Shown: positions 48,431 to 56,032 of the stretch, piece after piece
Layout: each line of letters opens with the position of its first letter
Numbering within the stretch: position 1 is the first letter of the stretch
DNA from: Chloroflexota bacterium
GTDB taxonomy: Bacteria; Chloroflexota; Anaerolineae; Anaerolineales; UBA4823
Direction: 5' to 3'
NCBI GenBank assembly: GCA_029557965.1
Contig: JAKQIM010000028.1
Coordinates: 1 to 56,122 of the forward strand
Length of the DNA: 56,122 bases
Translations under genes and position numbers: made by a program
The notes under the pieces: generated by a model
Databases searched by the model: none
Seen by the model: the letters and a program-made list of their open reading frames with translations, nothing else
Told to the model about the DNA's origin: nothing

Positions 48431-49330
48431 ATGGATGGGAAAATGGTCACCAAGATCACCAATGTCTTGATCGTCGAATCAGATCTCTATGCCCGCAATT
48501 GGGAAGAGATGCTCTTGCGCCGTGATTGGCGCACGCGGGTCGTCCAGCAGGTGGGCAGCCCAGCAGACCTTGCGCAGGCGCTGGCAGACCTGTGCCAACA
48601 CCGCGAAAAGGTGGACCTGGTACTTATCGGCGCAGACCTACCTTGTGATGAGCACTGGCTGGATGAAGTGCTGGAAATACTGGATGCCTGCCCCTCTCCG
48701 GAGGATGCCAGCCGCCCTGCCCAGAAGAAGTATGCTCCCCCCGCCTTTTTGCTGCTCAGCACCCGGCCTGCCTTTCAGGCCAGCCGCTTCTTTGAGCGGG
48801 TTAACTTTGTGGGGTATATCCTCAAAGATGAAATCCGCCATGCCATGGCCTGGGCTGTGACCCTGGCGGCTAACGGGCAGCTTGTCATCACCCCCGGCGT
48901 TGGCCGTTTGCTGGCCCCTGACCAGCTTGTGCCGGGCCGTACCCTGGTTTTGGATGGCCGCACCACCGTTGCCGCCTTCAGCCAGCACGATGCCGAGGCT
49001 GCCCGCCTTTCTTTCATGTTCAGCATGGAGCGCAGCGAGCTGGCTGATGAGCTGGGTATCAGCGAAGAATATTCTTACGGCCTGGTCAGCTCGCTCTATG
49101 AGAAAATGGGCCTCAACGACATTCTCAGCGGTGAAGCCTCAGCCGAGCAGTATTTTGGCGACCACCCTGCCGTGCAGGTTCACCTGCGCAAGGCCATCGA
49201 CACCCTGCGCAAGGTGAACGCCCAGGCCAACAAGGCCAAATCAAAAACGGTGAAGTTAAAGAAGGTGCGAGAAAAGGAATCCCTGGCTTTTCACCTGCTC
49301 ACCTTGCCAGAGATTGAAGAGATCCATTGA
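48431..49330 (+). CDS. Receiver-like/LuxR-like regulator with altered phosphorylation site
   Basis: 299 aa from ATG 48431; ATGs at 48404 and 48443 are alternatives. Residues 5-130 resemble a response-regulator receiver (NVLIVESDLYARNWEEMLLR, VDLVLIGADLP, VGYILKDE). In the expected phospho-acceptor position DLVL(L/M)D the residue is Gly (LIGAD), so normal phosphorylation is doubtful. The second half has a helix-turn-helix-like stretch, FSMERSELADELGISEEYSY continuing SLYEKMGL, similar to LuxR-type domains but without the exact signature. The tail is Lys-rich. It may act as a phosphorylation-independent DNA-binding regulator. A hairpin follows. Confidence 0.65.
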   Translation: MDGKMVTKITNVLIVESDLYARNWEEMLLRRDWRTRVVQQVGSPADLAQALADLCQHREKVDLVLIGADLPCDEHWLDEVLEILDACPSPEDASRPAQKKYAPPAFLLLSTRPAFQASRFFERVNFVGYILKDEIRHAMAWAVTLAANGQLVITPGVGRLLAPDQLVPGRTLVLDGRTTVAAFSQHDAEAARLSFMFSMERSELADELGISEEYSYGLVSSLYEKMGLNDILSGEASAEQYFGDHPAVQVHLRKAIDTLRKVNAQANKAKSKTVKLKKVREKESLAFHLLTLPEIEEIH

Positions 49331-49334
49331 TCTT

Positions 49335-49380
49335 ACAATGACAAAGACGCTGTGCAAAAGCACAGCGTCTTTGTCATTGT
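49335..49380. terminator. Perfect 21-bp hairpin between convergent genes
   Basis: Arms 49335-49355 and 49360-49380 are perfect complements with an AAAA loop. It lies between the receiver-like gene and the HlyD gene, whose stop is 6 nt away. No U-tract follows on either strand. Confidence 0.75.
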
Positions 49381-49386
49381 GGAAAA

Positions 49387-50718
49387 CTATGGCAGGTTGA
49401 AATCTACATCTGCCGGCATGCCTGGCTTGAGCGCCAGGTCGGCGTTTTCCAGCGTGATCTTGACAGCATAGACGGTGGACTTGCGTCCTTCGACGGTTTG
49501 CACGTTGCGCGGGGTGAACTCAGCTTCATCCGAGATGTAGTCTACCTGTCCGCTGAAGACCTGCCCCGGGTACGAGTCAACCAAGACGGAGACCTGCTGG
49601 CCGATGTTGATCTTGCCGTACTGGTCTTCGGGTACATACACGGTCAGGTTCACCTGGTCGAGCTGGCCAATTGTCAGGGCAACGCTGCCGGCAGAGAGCA
49701 GCTCGCCGACCTCAATGTTGAGCGAGAGCACAGTGCCATTGGCCGGGGCGGTGACCGTGCTGCGCTGCAGGGTCAGGTTGACCAGGTTCAAGGCGGCTTG
49801 CGCCTGTACCAGGTTGGCATTGGCCTGCGCCACGGCGGTCTCGGCCTGCGAGACGGCTGTCTGAGCAGCCTGTGCCTGGAGCGATTCTTCGCCAGTTTGC
49901 AAGCTGGTCAAGGTATCCAGGGCGTTGTCCAGGCGGGCACGTGCCACTGCCACGCGAGCGCGCGCTTCCAACACCGCCTCGGCAGCAGAAGTGCTCAACA
50001 TGCGGTCATAATCCAACTGGGCATCATCCAGCTCAGATTTTGCCGCATCAAGTGCTTCTTGGGCAGCCGGTTCCAGGGTCTCTTTATCGGCTGCGGCCTG
50101 GGCTTGTTTGAGGGTCTGATCGGCGATGGCATAGGCGATCTGCGCCTGTGCCAGGCGGGTCTCTACGGCAATGAAATCATCGTTGCTGGCGTCGTTCAAT
50201 TCCTTCTCCAGGTTGCTCAGCTCGGTTTCGAGATCCAGGGCTGCAGCGTCCACCTCAGCCTGGGCGGCAGTGATCAGTTCGCTTTTCTCGAAGTACCAAA
50301 CCGGCAGCTCAAAGGCCTCTGGCGAAGCCGCCATCCAGGAGGTGGCGCGGTTCTGCAGGCTAGCCAGGCGGGTTTGTTGGACGACCACCTCGTATTGCAC
50401 CTGCGCGCCCGAAAGTTGGGCGTTGGCCGCCTCTACCGATACGGCAGCCAGGTCAACCGCGGCCTGGGCCTGGGCGGCCTGGGCCTGCATCAGCTCATCG
50501 TCCAGGGTGAAGAGCACATCGCCCGCCTGGATCGTATCCCCTTCGGTGACGTTAATGCTCAACACTTTGCCGCTGATCTCAGGGGCAACGCGGATCTGGT
50601 CGGCTGCGATGGCCCCCGAAGCGGTCAGCCCGGTGCTGCCGTTCTCTGCCGCGCTGCACGCGCTGAGGCCCAGTAAAAAGACGAAGGTCAAAAGAAAGTA
50701 AAGGGTTTTATGTTTCAT
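49387..50718 (-). CDS. HlyD-type periplasmic-adaptor-like lipoprotein of an efflux system
   Basis: 443 aa. A lipobox LSAC ends the signal sequence (FLLTFVFLLGLSAC). The barrel-sandwich half-motif (IRVAPEISGKVLSINVTEGD) is followed by a very long coiled coil (about 80-300). Then the second lipoyl half (TVTAPANGTVLSLNIEVGEL) and a beta-barrel end (VSVLVDSYPGQVFSGQV, ALKPGMPADVDF). HlyD-type adaptors join inner-membrane pumps to an exit path; in Chloroflexota a lipid anchor on the membrane is common. It is the last gene of the ABC export operon, 122 nt after the permease, with an inverted repeat between. Confidence 0.9.
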   Translation of the reverse strand: MKHKTLYFLLTFVFLLGLSACSAAENGSTGLTASGAIAADQIRVAPEISGKVLSINVTEGDTIQAGDVLFTLDDELMQAQAAQAQAAVDLAAVSVEAANAQLSGAQVQYEVVVQQTRLASLQNRATSWMAASPEAFELPVWYFEKSELITAAQAEVDAAALDLETELSNLEKELNDASNDDFIAVETRLAQAQIAYAIADQTLKQAQAAADKETLEPAAQEALDAAKSELDDAQLDYDRMLSTSAAEAVLEARARVAVARARLDNALDTLTSLQTGEESLQAQAAQTAVSQAETAVAQANANLVQAQAALNLVNLTLQRSTVTAPANGTVLSLNIEVGELLSAGSVALTIGQLDQVNLTVYVPEDQYGKINIGQQVSVLVDSYPGQVFSGQVDYISDEAEFTPRNVQTVEGRKSTVYAVKITLENADLALKPGMPADVDFNLP

Positions 50719-50759
50719 GGTTGCTCTCCAATCATTATTTAGCGTTCATCAGTGTATTT

Positions 50760-50834
50760 TTCACCGCAGAGACGCCGAAAGCGCAGAGAAAACCTTAATA
50801 AAAGCTCAGCGTTCTCTGTGTCTCAGCGGTGGAT
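50760..50834. repeat. Inverted-repeat element inside the efflux operon
   Basis: The left arm TTCACCGCAGAGACGCCGAA and the right arm, read in reverse as TCCACCGCTGAGACACAGAG, are imperfect mates around an AT-rich middle (CCTTAATAAA). The core ACCGCAGAGACGC is shared with the element at 35213-35384. It can fold in the mRNA between permease and adaptor genes. Confidence 0.75.
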
Positions 50835-50840
50835 TCTTGA

Positions 50841-51974
50841 CTAAATTCTCTTCCTGAAGGCCAGCACGCTGGCGACAAAATAGATCACGCTCAAGACCAA
50901 GAGCGGGAAGGTGGAACCCCACCACAGCATTCCTGCGGGGATGCCGCGCATGATGATGCCGCGCGTGATTTCTAGATAATGGGTTACCGGCAGTAACTCG
51001 CTGTACCAATAGGTCACCAGGGGCATGTCGCCGCGCGGGAAGAGCAGCCCCGAAAGGATGATCGCCGGGATGAGCACCACAAAGACTGCTAGGTAGATGG
51101 CCTGCATCTGTGATTGCGCCAGGTTCGAGATCAATACGCCCATGCCCAGCGAGCCGATGATGAAGACCAGGCTCAGGCCCACCAGCTCCCAAATGCTGCC
51201 CGCAATCTTCACGCCAAAGAACAGGTCAGAAAGCCATAACAGGGCAAACAGGTTGAACAGGCTGACCAGCAGGTAGGGGATGATCTTGCCCAGCATCAGC
51301 TCCCAAGATTTGATGGGCGTGACGATCAACTGCTCCATGGTGCCTTGTTCACGTTCCTTTACAATAGCCAGGGTCGAAAGCAGCAGTGCCTGCACCTGCA
51401 AGATGATCGGAATCAGGCCGGGGATCATGAACAGCTTCTGGTCGCCGTTGGGGTTGTAGAGCGTTTTGGTGAAGGCGTCAATCGGGTTGTGCAGGGCAGA
51501 TGCCGCCGGGGTCAGGCTGAACTGCTCCATCAGAATATTTTGTGAAACCACCTGGCTGATGGCGCTGAGCTTGAGCTGGATGGTCTGCACATCGGTTGGG
51601 TCAGACGATCCGTTGATGAAGATCTGCACGGAGGTGGCTTGGTTGGTATCCAGCTTGCGCCCAAAATCTTCGGGGATGATCAGCCCCACATCCACATCGC
51701 TGTGATCGATCAGGGCCAGGATCTCATCCTCGCTCAACACATCATACGCCAGCTTGAAATCGCTGCTGGCGGTGAAGTATTCGATGTAGCGGCGGCTGGC
51801 GTCGGTTTTCGAGAAATCGGCCACTGCCATGGGAATGCTGGTCCTTTCGCCTGAGATGCCAAAGCCCAGCAAGATCAACAGCATGGCTGGCAGGGCCAGG
51901 ATCAGGCCCAGGGTGCGCGGATCGCGCCAGATATGGTAGAGCTCCTTACGCATGATGGTCCACAAACGTTCCAT
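50841..51974 (-). CDS. ABC-2 type permease (YhhJ/YbhS-like)
   Basis: 377 aa. Helix 1 (LGLILALPAMLLILLGFGIS) is followed by a large extracytoplasmic domain of about 140 residues. Five further helices follow (LIPIILQVQALLLSTLAIVK, LVSLFNLFALLWL and others). The coupling segment KEREQGTMEQLIVTPIKSWE is typical of the YhhJ/YbhS drug-export permeases. The end LLPVTHYLEITRGIIMRG also fits. Only one permease is present, so it probably forms a homodimer. Its ATG is 2 nt after the ATPase stop. It likely exports hydrophobic compounds or drugs. Confidence 0.92.
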   Translation of the reverse strand: MERLWTIMRKELYHIWRDPRTLGLILALPAMLLILLGFGISGERTSIPMAVADFSKTDASRRYIEYFTASSDFKLAYDVLSEDEILALIDHSDVDVGLIIPEDFGRKLDTNQATSVQIFINGSSDPTDVQTIQLKLSAISQVVSQNILMEQFSLTPAASALHNPIDAFTKTLYNPNGDQKLFMIPGLIPIILQVQALLLSTLAIVKEREQGTMEQLIVTPIKSWELMLGKIIPYLLVSLFNLFALLWLSDLFFGVKIAGSIWELVGLSLVFIIGSLGMGVLISNLAQSQMQAIYLAVFVVLIPAIILSGLLFPRGDMPLVTYWYSELLPVTHYLEITRGIIMRGIPAGMLWWGSTFPLLVLSVIYFVASVLAFRKRI

Positions 51975-51976
51975 GG

Positions 51977-52969
51977 TTATGCTCCCTGGTCGTCAGTCTG
52001 TGCCAGGTGGGTTGCAATGCTGGCGGCGTCGCCAGCATCGGCACGGCTTTTCTCGACCATGTGAATGAATACATCTTCCAGAGATGGCTGGATAATTTCC
52101 ATCTGGTTCACCTGCAAACCGGCCTGGATCAGGGCGGCCTCAACTTCTTGTTGTAACTCGGGCGTTTCGAGGGATACGTGCACCTGCGCCCCGTGTACCG
52201 AGCTGTCGATCACGCCTGGCAGCTCATCTAATATCTTCTCGGCCTGGATGGGGCGATCGCAGTCCAACTGGATCAGGGTGCCGGGCATAGCTTCGCGCAG
52301 TGTGTCTGGCGAAGCCAGGGCCATCATCTCGCCGCGGTACATCATGCCAATGGTGTTGCAGTACTCGGCCTCATCCATGTAATGGGTGGTTGCCAGCACG
52401 CTGACCCCCTCGCCTGCCATGCGGTAGATCAGATCCCAGAATTCGCGCCGCGAAACCGGGTCTACACCGGCGGTGGCTTCATCCAAGAAGAGCATCGGGG
52501 GGTTATGGACGATGGCGCAGGCCAGCGCCAGGCGCTGCCGCCAGGCGCCAGAAAGATTGCGGGTCAGTTCTCGCTTGTGATCCTGCAACCCCGCCATCTC
52601 GATCAACTCAGCCACGCGCTGGGCGCGCTTTTCTCGCGGCACGGCGTAAACGGCAGCATAGAAATCCAGGTTTTCGGGCGGGGTCAGGTCGTTATACAGC
52701 GAGAACTTTTGTGACATGTAGCCGATGCGTTTTTTGATCTCTTCGGGCTGTTTGGCGATATCGAAGCCCAAAACATGGCCCTGTCCTTCGCTGGGCAGCA
52801 TGATGCCGCACAGCATGCGGATGGTGGTGGTTTTGCCGGCCCCGTTCGGCCCCAGCAGGCCGAAGATCTCGCCCTGGGGGACGTAAAAACTGACCTGGTT
52901 CACAGCCGTGAAGCTGCCGAAACGCTTGGTCAGCAGTTTTGTTTCGATGGCGTTGATCGTCTCGCTCAT
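51977..52969 (-). CDS. ABC transporter ATP-binding protein (second of pair)
   Basis: 330 aa. Walker [16 protein letters not shown]-loop YMSQKFSLY, signature LSGAWRQRLALAC (variant of LSGGQ), Walker B MLFLDEATAGVDP and the H-loop TTHYMDEAEY are seen. The C-terminal 90 residues form a regulatory domain. The Ala in DEATAGVD and the variant signature match one half of the fused YbhF/RbbA-type ATPase of enteric bacteria. Its ATG overlaps the stop of the other ATPase gene by 4 nt (ATGA). Confidence 0.93.
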   Translation of the reverse strand: MSETINAIETKLLTKRFGSFTAVNQVSFYVPQGEIFGLLGPNGAGKTTTIRMLCGIMLPSEGQGHVLGFDIAKQPEEIKKRIGYMSQKFSLYNDLTPPENLDFYAAVYAVPREKRAQRVAELIEMAGLQDHKRELTRNLSGAWRQRLALACAIVHNPPMLFLDEATAGVDPVSRREFWDLIYRMAGEGVSVLATTHYMDEAEYCNTIGMMYRGEMMALASPDTLREAMPGTLIQLDCDRPIQAEKILDELPGVIDSSVHGAQVHVSLETPELQQEVEAALIQAGLQVNQMEIIQPSLEDVFIHMVEKSRADAGDAASIATHLAQTDDQGA

Positions 52970-53919
52970 TGGGCACTCCGTTGTTCATTCACCAGGTGAA
53001 CGAACACGTCATCCATTGATGGCTTGACCCGGCGCAGCAAGCGCACCTCCAGCCCGGCTTCTTGGAAGCGAGCCGAGAGGGCTTCCATCACCCGCTGCGC
53101 GTCGCCGTTGTGATTGGCAACTGCCAGGCGCAGCCGGTCGCCCACCGGTCGCCACTCGATAATGCCATCCATTTCGCTGACGATCTGGCGCATGGCTTTG
53201 CGGGGCCTGGCTTTGACTTCGACGATCTCAAAGGGCAGGCGGGCGGCCAATTCATCGGGCGTGCCGCTGGTCAGCAGCCGCCCGTCATAGAGCATGCCCA
53301 CCTGGTGGCAGCGCTCAGCTTCGTCCATGTAGGGCGTGCTGACCAACACGGTCACGCCCTGGTGTACCACGTCTGCCAGGATGACCCACAGCTCGCGGCG
53401 TGAGACCGGGTCCACACCGGTGGATGGCTCGTCCAGCAGCAGCACCGCCGGGTCGTGTACCAGGGCGCAGGCCAGGGCCAGCTTCTTCTTCATCCCGCCA
53501 GATAGTGCCCCGGCCCGGCGGGCGCGGAAGCGCTCCAGGCGTGTGAAAGAGAGCATCTCGTTGATGCGTTCTTCTTTATGGCTGCCTTTGATGCGGTGGA
53601 TATCGGCAAAGAAGTTCAGGTTCTCGATCACGCTCAGGTCTGGATACAGGCTGAAGTTCTGCGGCATGTAACCGATATGCTGGCGGGCTTTCTCGGCCTG
53701 GGTGTGCACGTCACAGCCCATGATATAAGCCGCGCCCCCGCTCTGCTCCATCACGGTAGAAAGGATGCGCAGGGTGGTGGTCTTGCCGGCTCCGTCGGGC
53801 CCCACCAGGCTGTACAACTGCCCCTTGGGGATCGCCAGGTTCAGCCCGCTCACCGCGGTGCGCTGTTTTTGGCTTGGGTATTGTTTTGAAATGTCTCGAG
53901 CTTCGATGGCATAGTCCAT
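52966..53919 (-). CDS. ABC transporter ATP-binding protein (first of pair)
   Basis: 317 aa from ATG 53919; AGGAG is 6 nt before it, which decides against the longer frame. Walker A GPDGAGKTTTLRIL, Q-loop YMPQNFSLYPDLS, signature LSGGMKKKLALAC, Walker B VLLLDEPSTGVDP and STPYMDEAERC in place of the usual H-loop His. The H-loop His is replaced by Pro/Tyr context (TPY), so one site of the ATPase pair may be weak. Together with the next gene it reproduces the two halves of the YbhF-type fused ATPase. It heads the efflux operon. TACAAT at 53941-53936 may be the -10 box. Confidence 0.92.
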   Translation of the reverse strand: MDYAIEARDISKQYPSQKQRTAVSGLNLAIPKGQLYSLVGPDGAGKTTTLRILSTVMEQSGGAAYIMGCDVHTQAEKARQHIGYMPQNFSLYPDLSVIENLNFFADIHRIKGSHKEERINEMLSFTRLERFRARRAGALSGGMKKKLALACALVHDPAVLLLDEPSTGVDPVSRRELWVILADVVHQGVTVLVSTPYMDEAERCHQVGMLYDGRLLTSGTPDELAARLPFEIVEVKARPRKAMRQIVSEMDGIIEWRPVGDRLRLAVANHNGDAQRVMEALSARFQEAGLEVRLLRRVKPSMDDVFVHLVNEQRSAQ

Positions 53920-53935
53920 AAATTGCTCCTGGGGC

Positions 53936-53941
53936 ATTGTA
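53936..53941 (-). promoter_or_regulatory. -10 box of the efflux operon
   Basis: TACAAT on the minus strand, 16 nt before the ATG at 53919. A half site GTGACG of the palindromes described next lies about 20 bp upstream (53967-53962). Confidence 0.45.
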
Positions 53942-54034
53942 GCGGCAGCTTTCCAATCGTACGTCACTACAATCAACTGGTTTTATATCCTCCTCAGGCG
54001 ATTTGTCATAGGTGCGGTGCGCCATCAAGCCTTA

Positions 54035-54067
54035 TGACGCCCGTCACCTGCTGTGTGATGGGCGTCA
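54035..54067. promoter_or_regulatory. Paired palindromes, candidate operator of the divergent efflux / two-component region
   Basis: TGACGCCCGTCA (54035-54046) is a perfect 5-2-5 palindrome. TGATGGGCGTCA (54056-54067) is the same pattern with one mismatch. Centres are 21 bp apart, two DNA turns, so both would lie on one face. They sit in the 212-nt divergent gap between the efflux operon and the kinase gene. Alternatively the two together form a 14-bp hairpin with one mismatch. Confidence 0.55.
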
Positions 54068-54119
54068 TGATTCTGGTTCGATCAGTCAGTTGGCGGGCGT
54101 TACAACCCTTCACTTATGT

Positions 54120-54125
54120 TATCAT
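54120..54125 (+). promoter_or_regulatory. -10-like box of the kinase gene
   Basis: TATCAT ends 6 nt before ATG 54132; leaderless candidate without clear -35. Confidence 0.35.
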
Positions 54126-54131
54126 CAGCGT

Positions 54132-55391
54132 ATGACGACGGAGATTCAGCCTGGCCTTTTGCGTATCTTTCGCTATTTTGCTGGGGTAGCGATGGGCTAT
54201 TACGCGGTGCTGGTGCTCTTCGCGGCTATCCAGGGCGGGCAAGGGGCGATCTACACTCAAATCCAGCTCTTTGTTAACCTGGTGATCAACCTGGGTTTAT
54301 TGGGCTACCTGTCTTCACTCAGGCTGCAAGGCTGGCTTAAGCGCTGGTACCTGCCCGTGGGCCTCTTGGTTGCCACGGTGGTGCCTATTTTTAGCAACTT
54401 GTTCTACCTGGCAGAGCCGGTCGAGAGAAACCTGACCCTGGTGATCGTCAGGAGCTGGTTATTATTCCCCGTGTTGGTGGTGCCCCTGGTTTTGATCGCC
54501 TGGCAGTACGGCTTCCGCATGGCCCTGGCTTTTACCTGTGTGACGGCGGTGGTTGAGATGGGGGTGTTGTACCCGGTGTTGGGCACGGTTAATTTTGATG
54601 TCATCCCCATCTTGAGCCTGCCCCTGATCCGTGCTTTTGCCTTTGGCACGGTGGGGCACATTGTCTCGCACCTGATCGAGATCCAACAGGCGCAGAGCAG
54701 GACCCTGCTCAAGGCCAATTACCAGCTCAGCCGCCATGCCGAGACCCTTGAACAGTTGGCGGTCAGCCGCGAGCGCAACCGCCTGGCGCGCGAGCTGCAT
54801 GATACGCTGGCGCACACCCTCAGCGGGCAGGCGGTCAACCTGGAAGCGATCAAGCTCAGTGTGCCGCCCGAACAATCTGAAACACTGACCATGTTAGACC
54901 AGGCTTTGGAACACACCCGCAAGGGATTGGCTGAAACCCGCCGGGCATTGAAAGACCTGCGCAGCCAGCCCCTGGAAGACCTGGGCCTGGCGATTGCCAT
55001 ACGCAACCTGGCCCAAGATGCCGCCTTGCGCGCCGCTTTCGATCTTCAGCTCAACCTGCCCGAAACCCTGCCCGAGCAGCCGCCCCAGGTAGAGCAGTGC
55101 ATCTTTCGCATTGCCCAAGAAAGCCTGGAGAATATCGTCCGCCACGCCCAGGCCAGCCGGGTGCAGGTTCAACTGCGTTTAGAAGCCGGCCGCTTGCGGC
55201 TTGAGATCAGCGATAACGGCATTGGGGCTCACCTGGATGGCATGGCGTTGGAAGATCGCCTTGGCCTGCACGGCATGCGTGAGCGAGCGGCTGAGGTGCA
55301 GGGAACCTTTGTGGTTAACAGTTCCCCAGGCCAGGGGATGACGATCCAATTTTCGGTTGAGGCTTGCGATGATCAAAGTCTTGATCTGTGA
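54132..55391 (+). CDS. Sensor histidine kinase (HisKA_3 / NarL-partner type)
   Basis: 419 aa from ATG 54132. Six hydrophobic segments in residues 10-195 form a membrane sensor with almost no extracytoplasmic domain, as in kinases that sense within the membrane. A dimerisation helix has phospho-acceptor His223 in ARELHDTLAHTLSGQAV. The HATPase domain has N-box (QESLENIVRHAQAS) and G-box (ISDNGIG, GLHGMRERA). It should phosphorylate the response regulator encoded by the next gene (23-nt overlap). Intramembrane sensing plus location opposite an ABC efflux operon suggests response to membrane or drug stress. Confidence 0.92.
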   Translation: MTTEIQPGLLRIFRYFAGVAMGYYAVLVLFAAIQGGQGAIYTQIQLFVNLVINLGLLGYLSSLRLQGWLKRWYLPVGLLVATVVPIFSNLFYLAEPVERNLTLVIVRSWLLFPVLVVPLVLIAWQYGFRMALAFTCVTAVVEMGVLYPVLGTVNFDVIPILSLPLIRAFAFGTVGHIVSHLIEIQQAQSRTLLKANYQLSRHAETLEQLAVSRERNRLARELHDTLAHTLSGQAVNLEAIKLSVPPEQSETLTMLDQALEHTRKGLAETRRALKDLRSQPLEDLGLAIAIRNLAQDAALRAAFDLQLNLPETLPEQPPQVEQCIFRIAQESLENIVRHAQASRVQVQLRLEAGRLRLEISDNGIGAHLDGMALEDRLGLHGMRERAAEVQGTFVVNSSPGQGMTIQFSVEACDDQSLDL

Positions 55392-56019
55392 TGACCAGTT
55401 GATTGTGTGCGAGGGGTTGAGCAAGATCTTAAGCTCAGACCCACAGATCCGGGTGGTGGGCATGGCTCACGACGGGGTAGAGGCGCTGGAACAGGTCACC
55501 AATACCCAACCCGACCTGGTGCTGATGGATTTGAAGATGCCTTTGATGAACGGTATCATTGCCACGCGCAACATCCGCCAGCAGCACCCGCAGGTGCACG
55601 TGTTGGTGCTGACCACCTATGATGACGACGAATGGCTCTTTGATGCGCTGCACAGCGGCGCGGCCGGTTACCTGCTCAAAGATACGCCCCCCGCATCGTT
55701 GATCGCGGCTATCAAAGGTACGATGGAGGGCAAAACCTACCTCGATCCGGCCATCGCTGGTAAGGTGGTGGGCAAATCCACCAGCCAGCCGCCCGCCCGG
55801 CCGCCATCCTCAAACTTTCAGTTCAGCGAGCGCGAGCGGGCGGTGCTTAAGCTGTTGGCCCAGGGCTTGAATAACGTAGACATTGCCCAGCAGTTGTACC
55901 TGAGCGAAGGTACGGTGCGCAACTACACCAGCGATATCTTTAAGAAGCTGGGCGTCTCGGACCGCACCCAGGCCGCCGTGGCAGCCATTCGCTACGGGCT
56001 GGTGGATTTGGACGCCTGA
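55369..56019 (+). CDS. NarL/LuxR-family response regulator
   Basis: 216 aa from ATG 55369 (MIKVLICDDQ), overlapping the kinase gene by 23 nt. The receiver domain has the acidic pair in ICDDQ, phospho-acceptor Asp54 (LVLMDLKMP), Thr (VLTTYDDD) and Lys (YLLKDTPP). The LuxR-type helix-turn-helix is near 150-210 (FSERERAVLKLLAQGLNNVD, LSEGTVRNYTSDIFKKLG). It presumably regulates the divergent efflux genes and possibly its own operon through the palindromes at 54035-54067. Confidence 0.94.
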   Translation: MIKVLICDDQLIVCEGLSKILSSDPQIRVVGMAHDGVEALEQVTNTQPDLVLMDLKMPLMNGIIATRNIRQQHPQVHVLVLTTYDDDEWLFDALHSGAAGYLLKDTPPASLIAAIKGTMEGKTYLDPAIAGKVVGKSTSQPPARPPSSNFQFSERERAVLKLLAQGLNNVDIAQQLYLSEGTVRNYTSDIFKKLGVSDRTQAAVAAIRYGLVDLDA

Positions 56020-56032
56020 AGCGGCGGCGCGG

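Noticed and set aside
54034-54068. Reading the palindromes between efflux and kinase genes as a simple terminator
   Set aside because: They lie in a divergent promoter gap where no transcript should end, there is no U-tract, and each half is a palindrome on its own.
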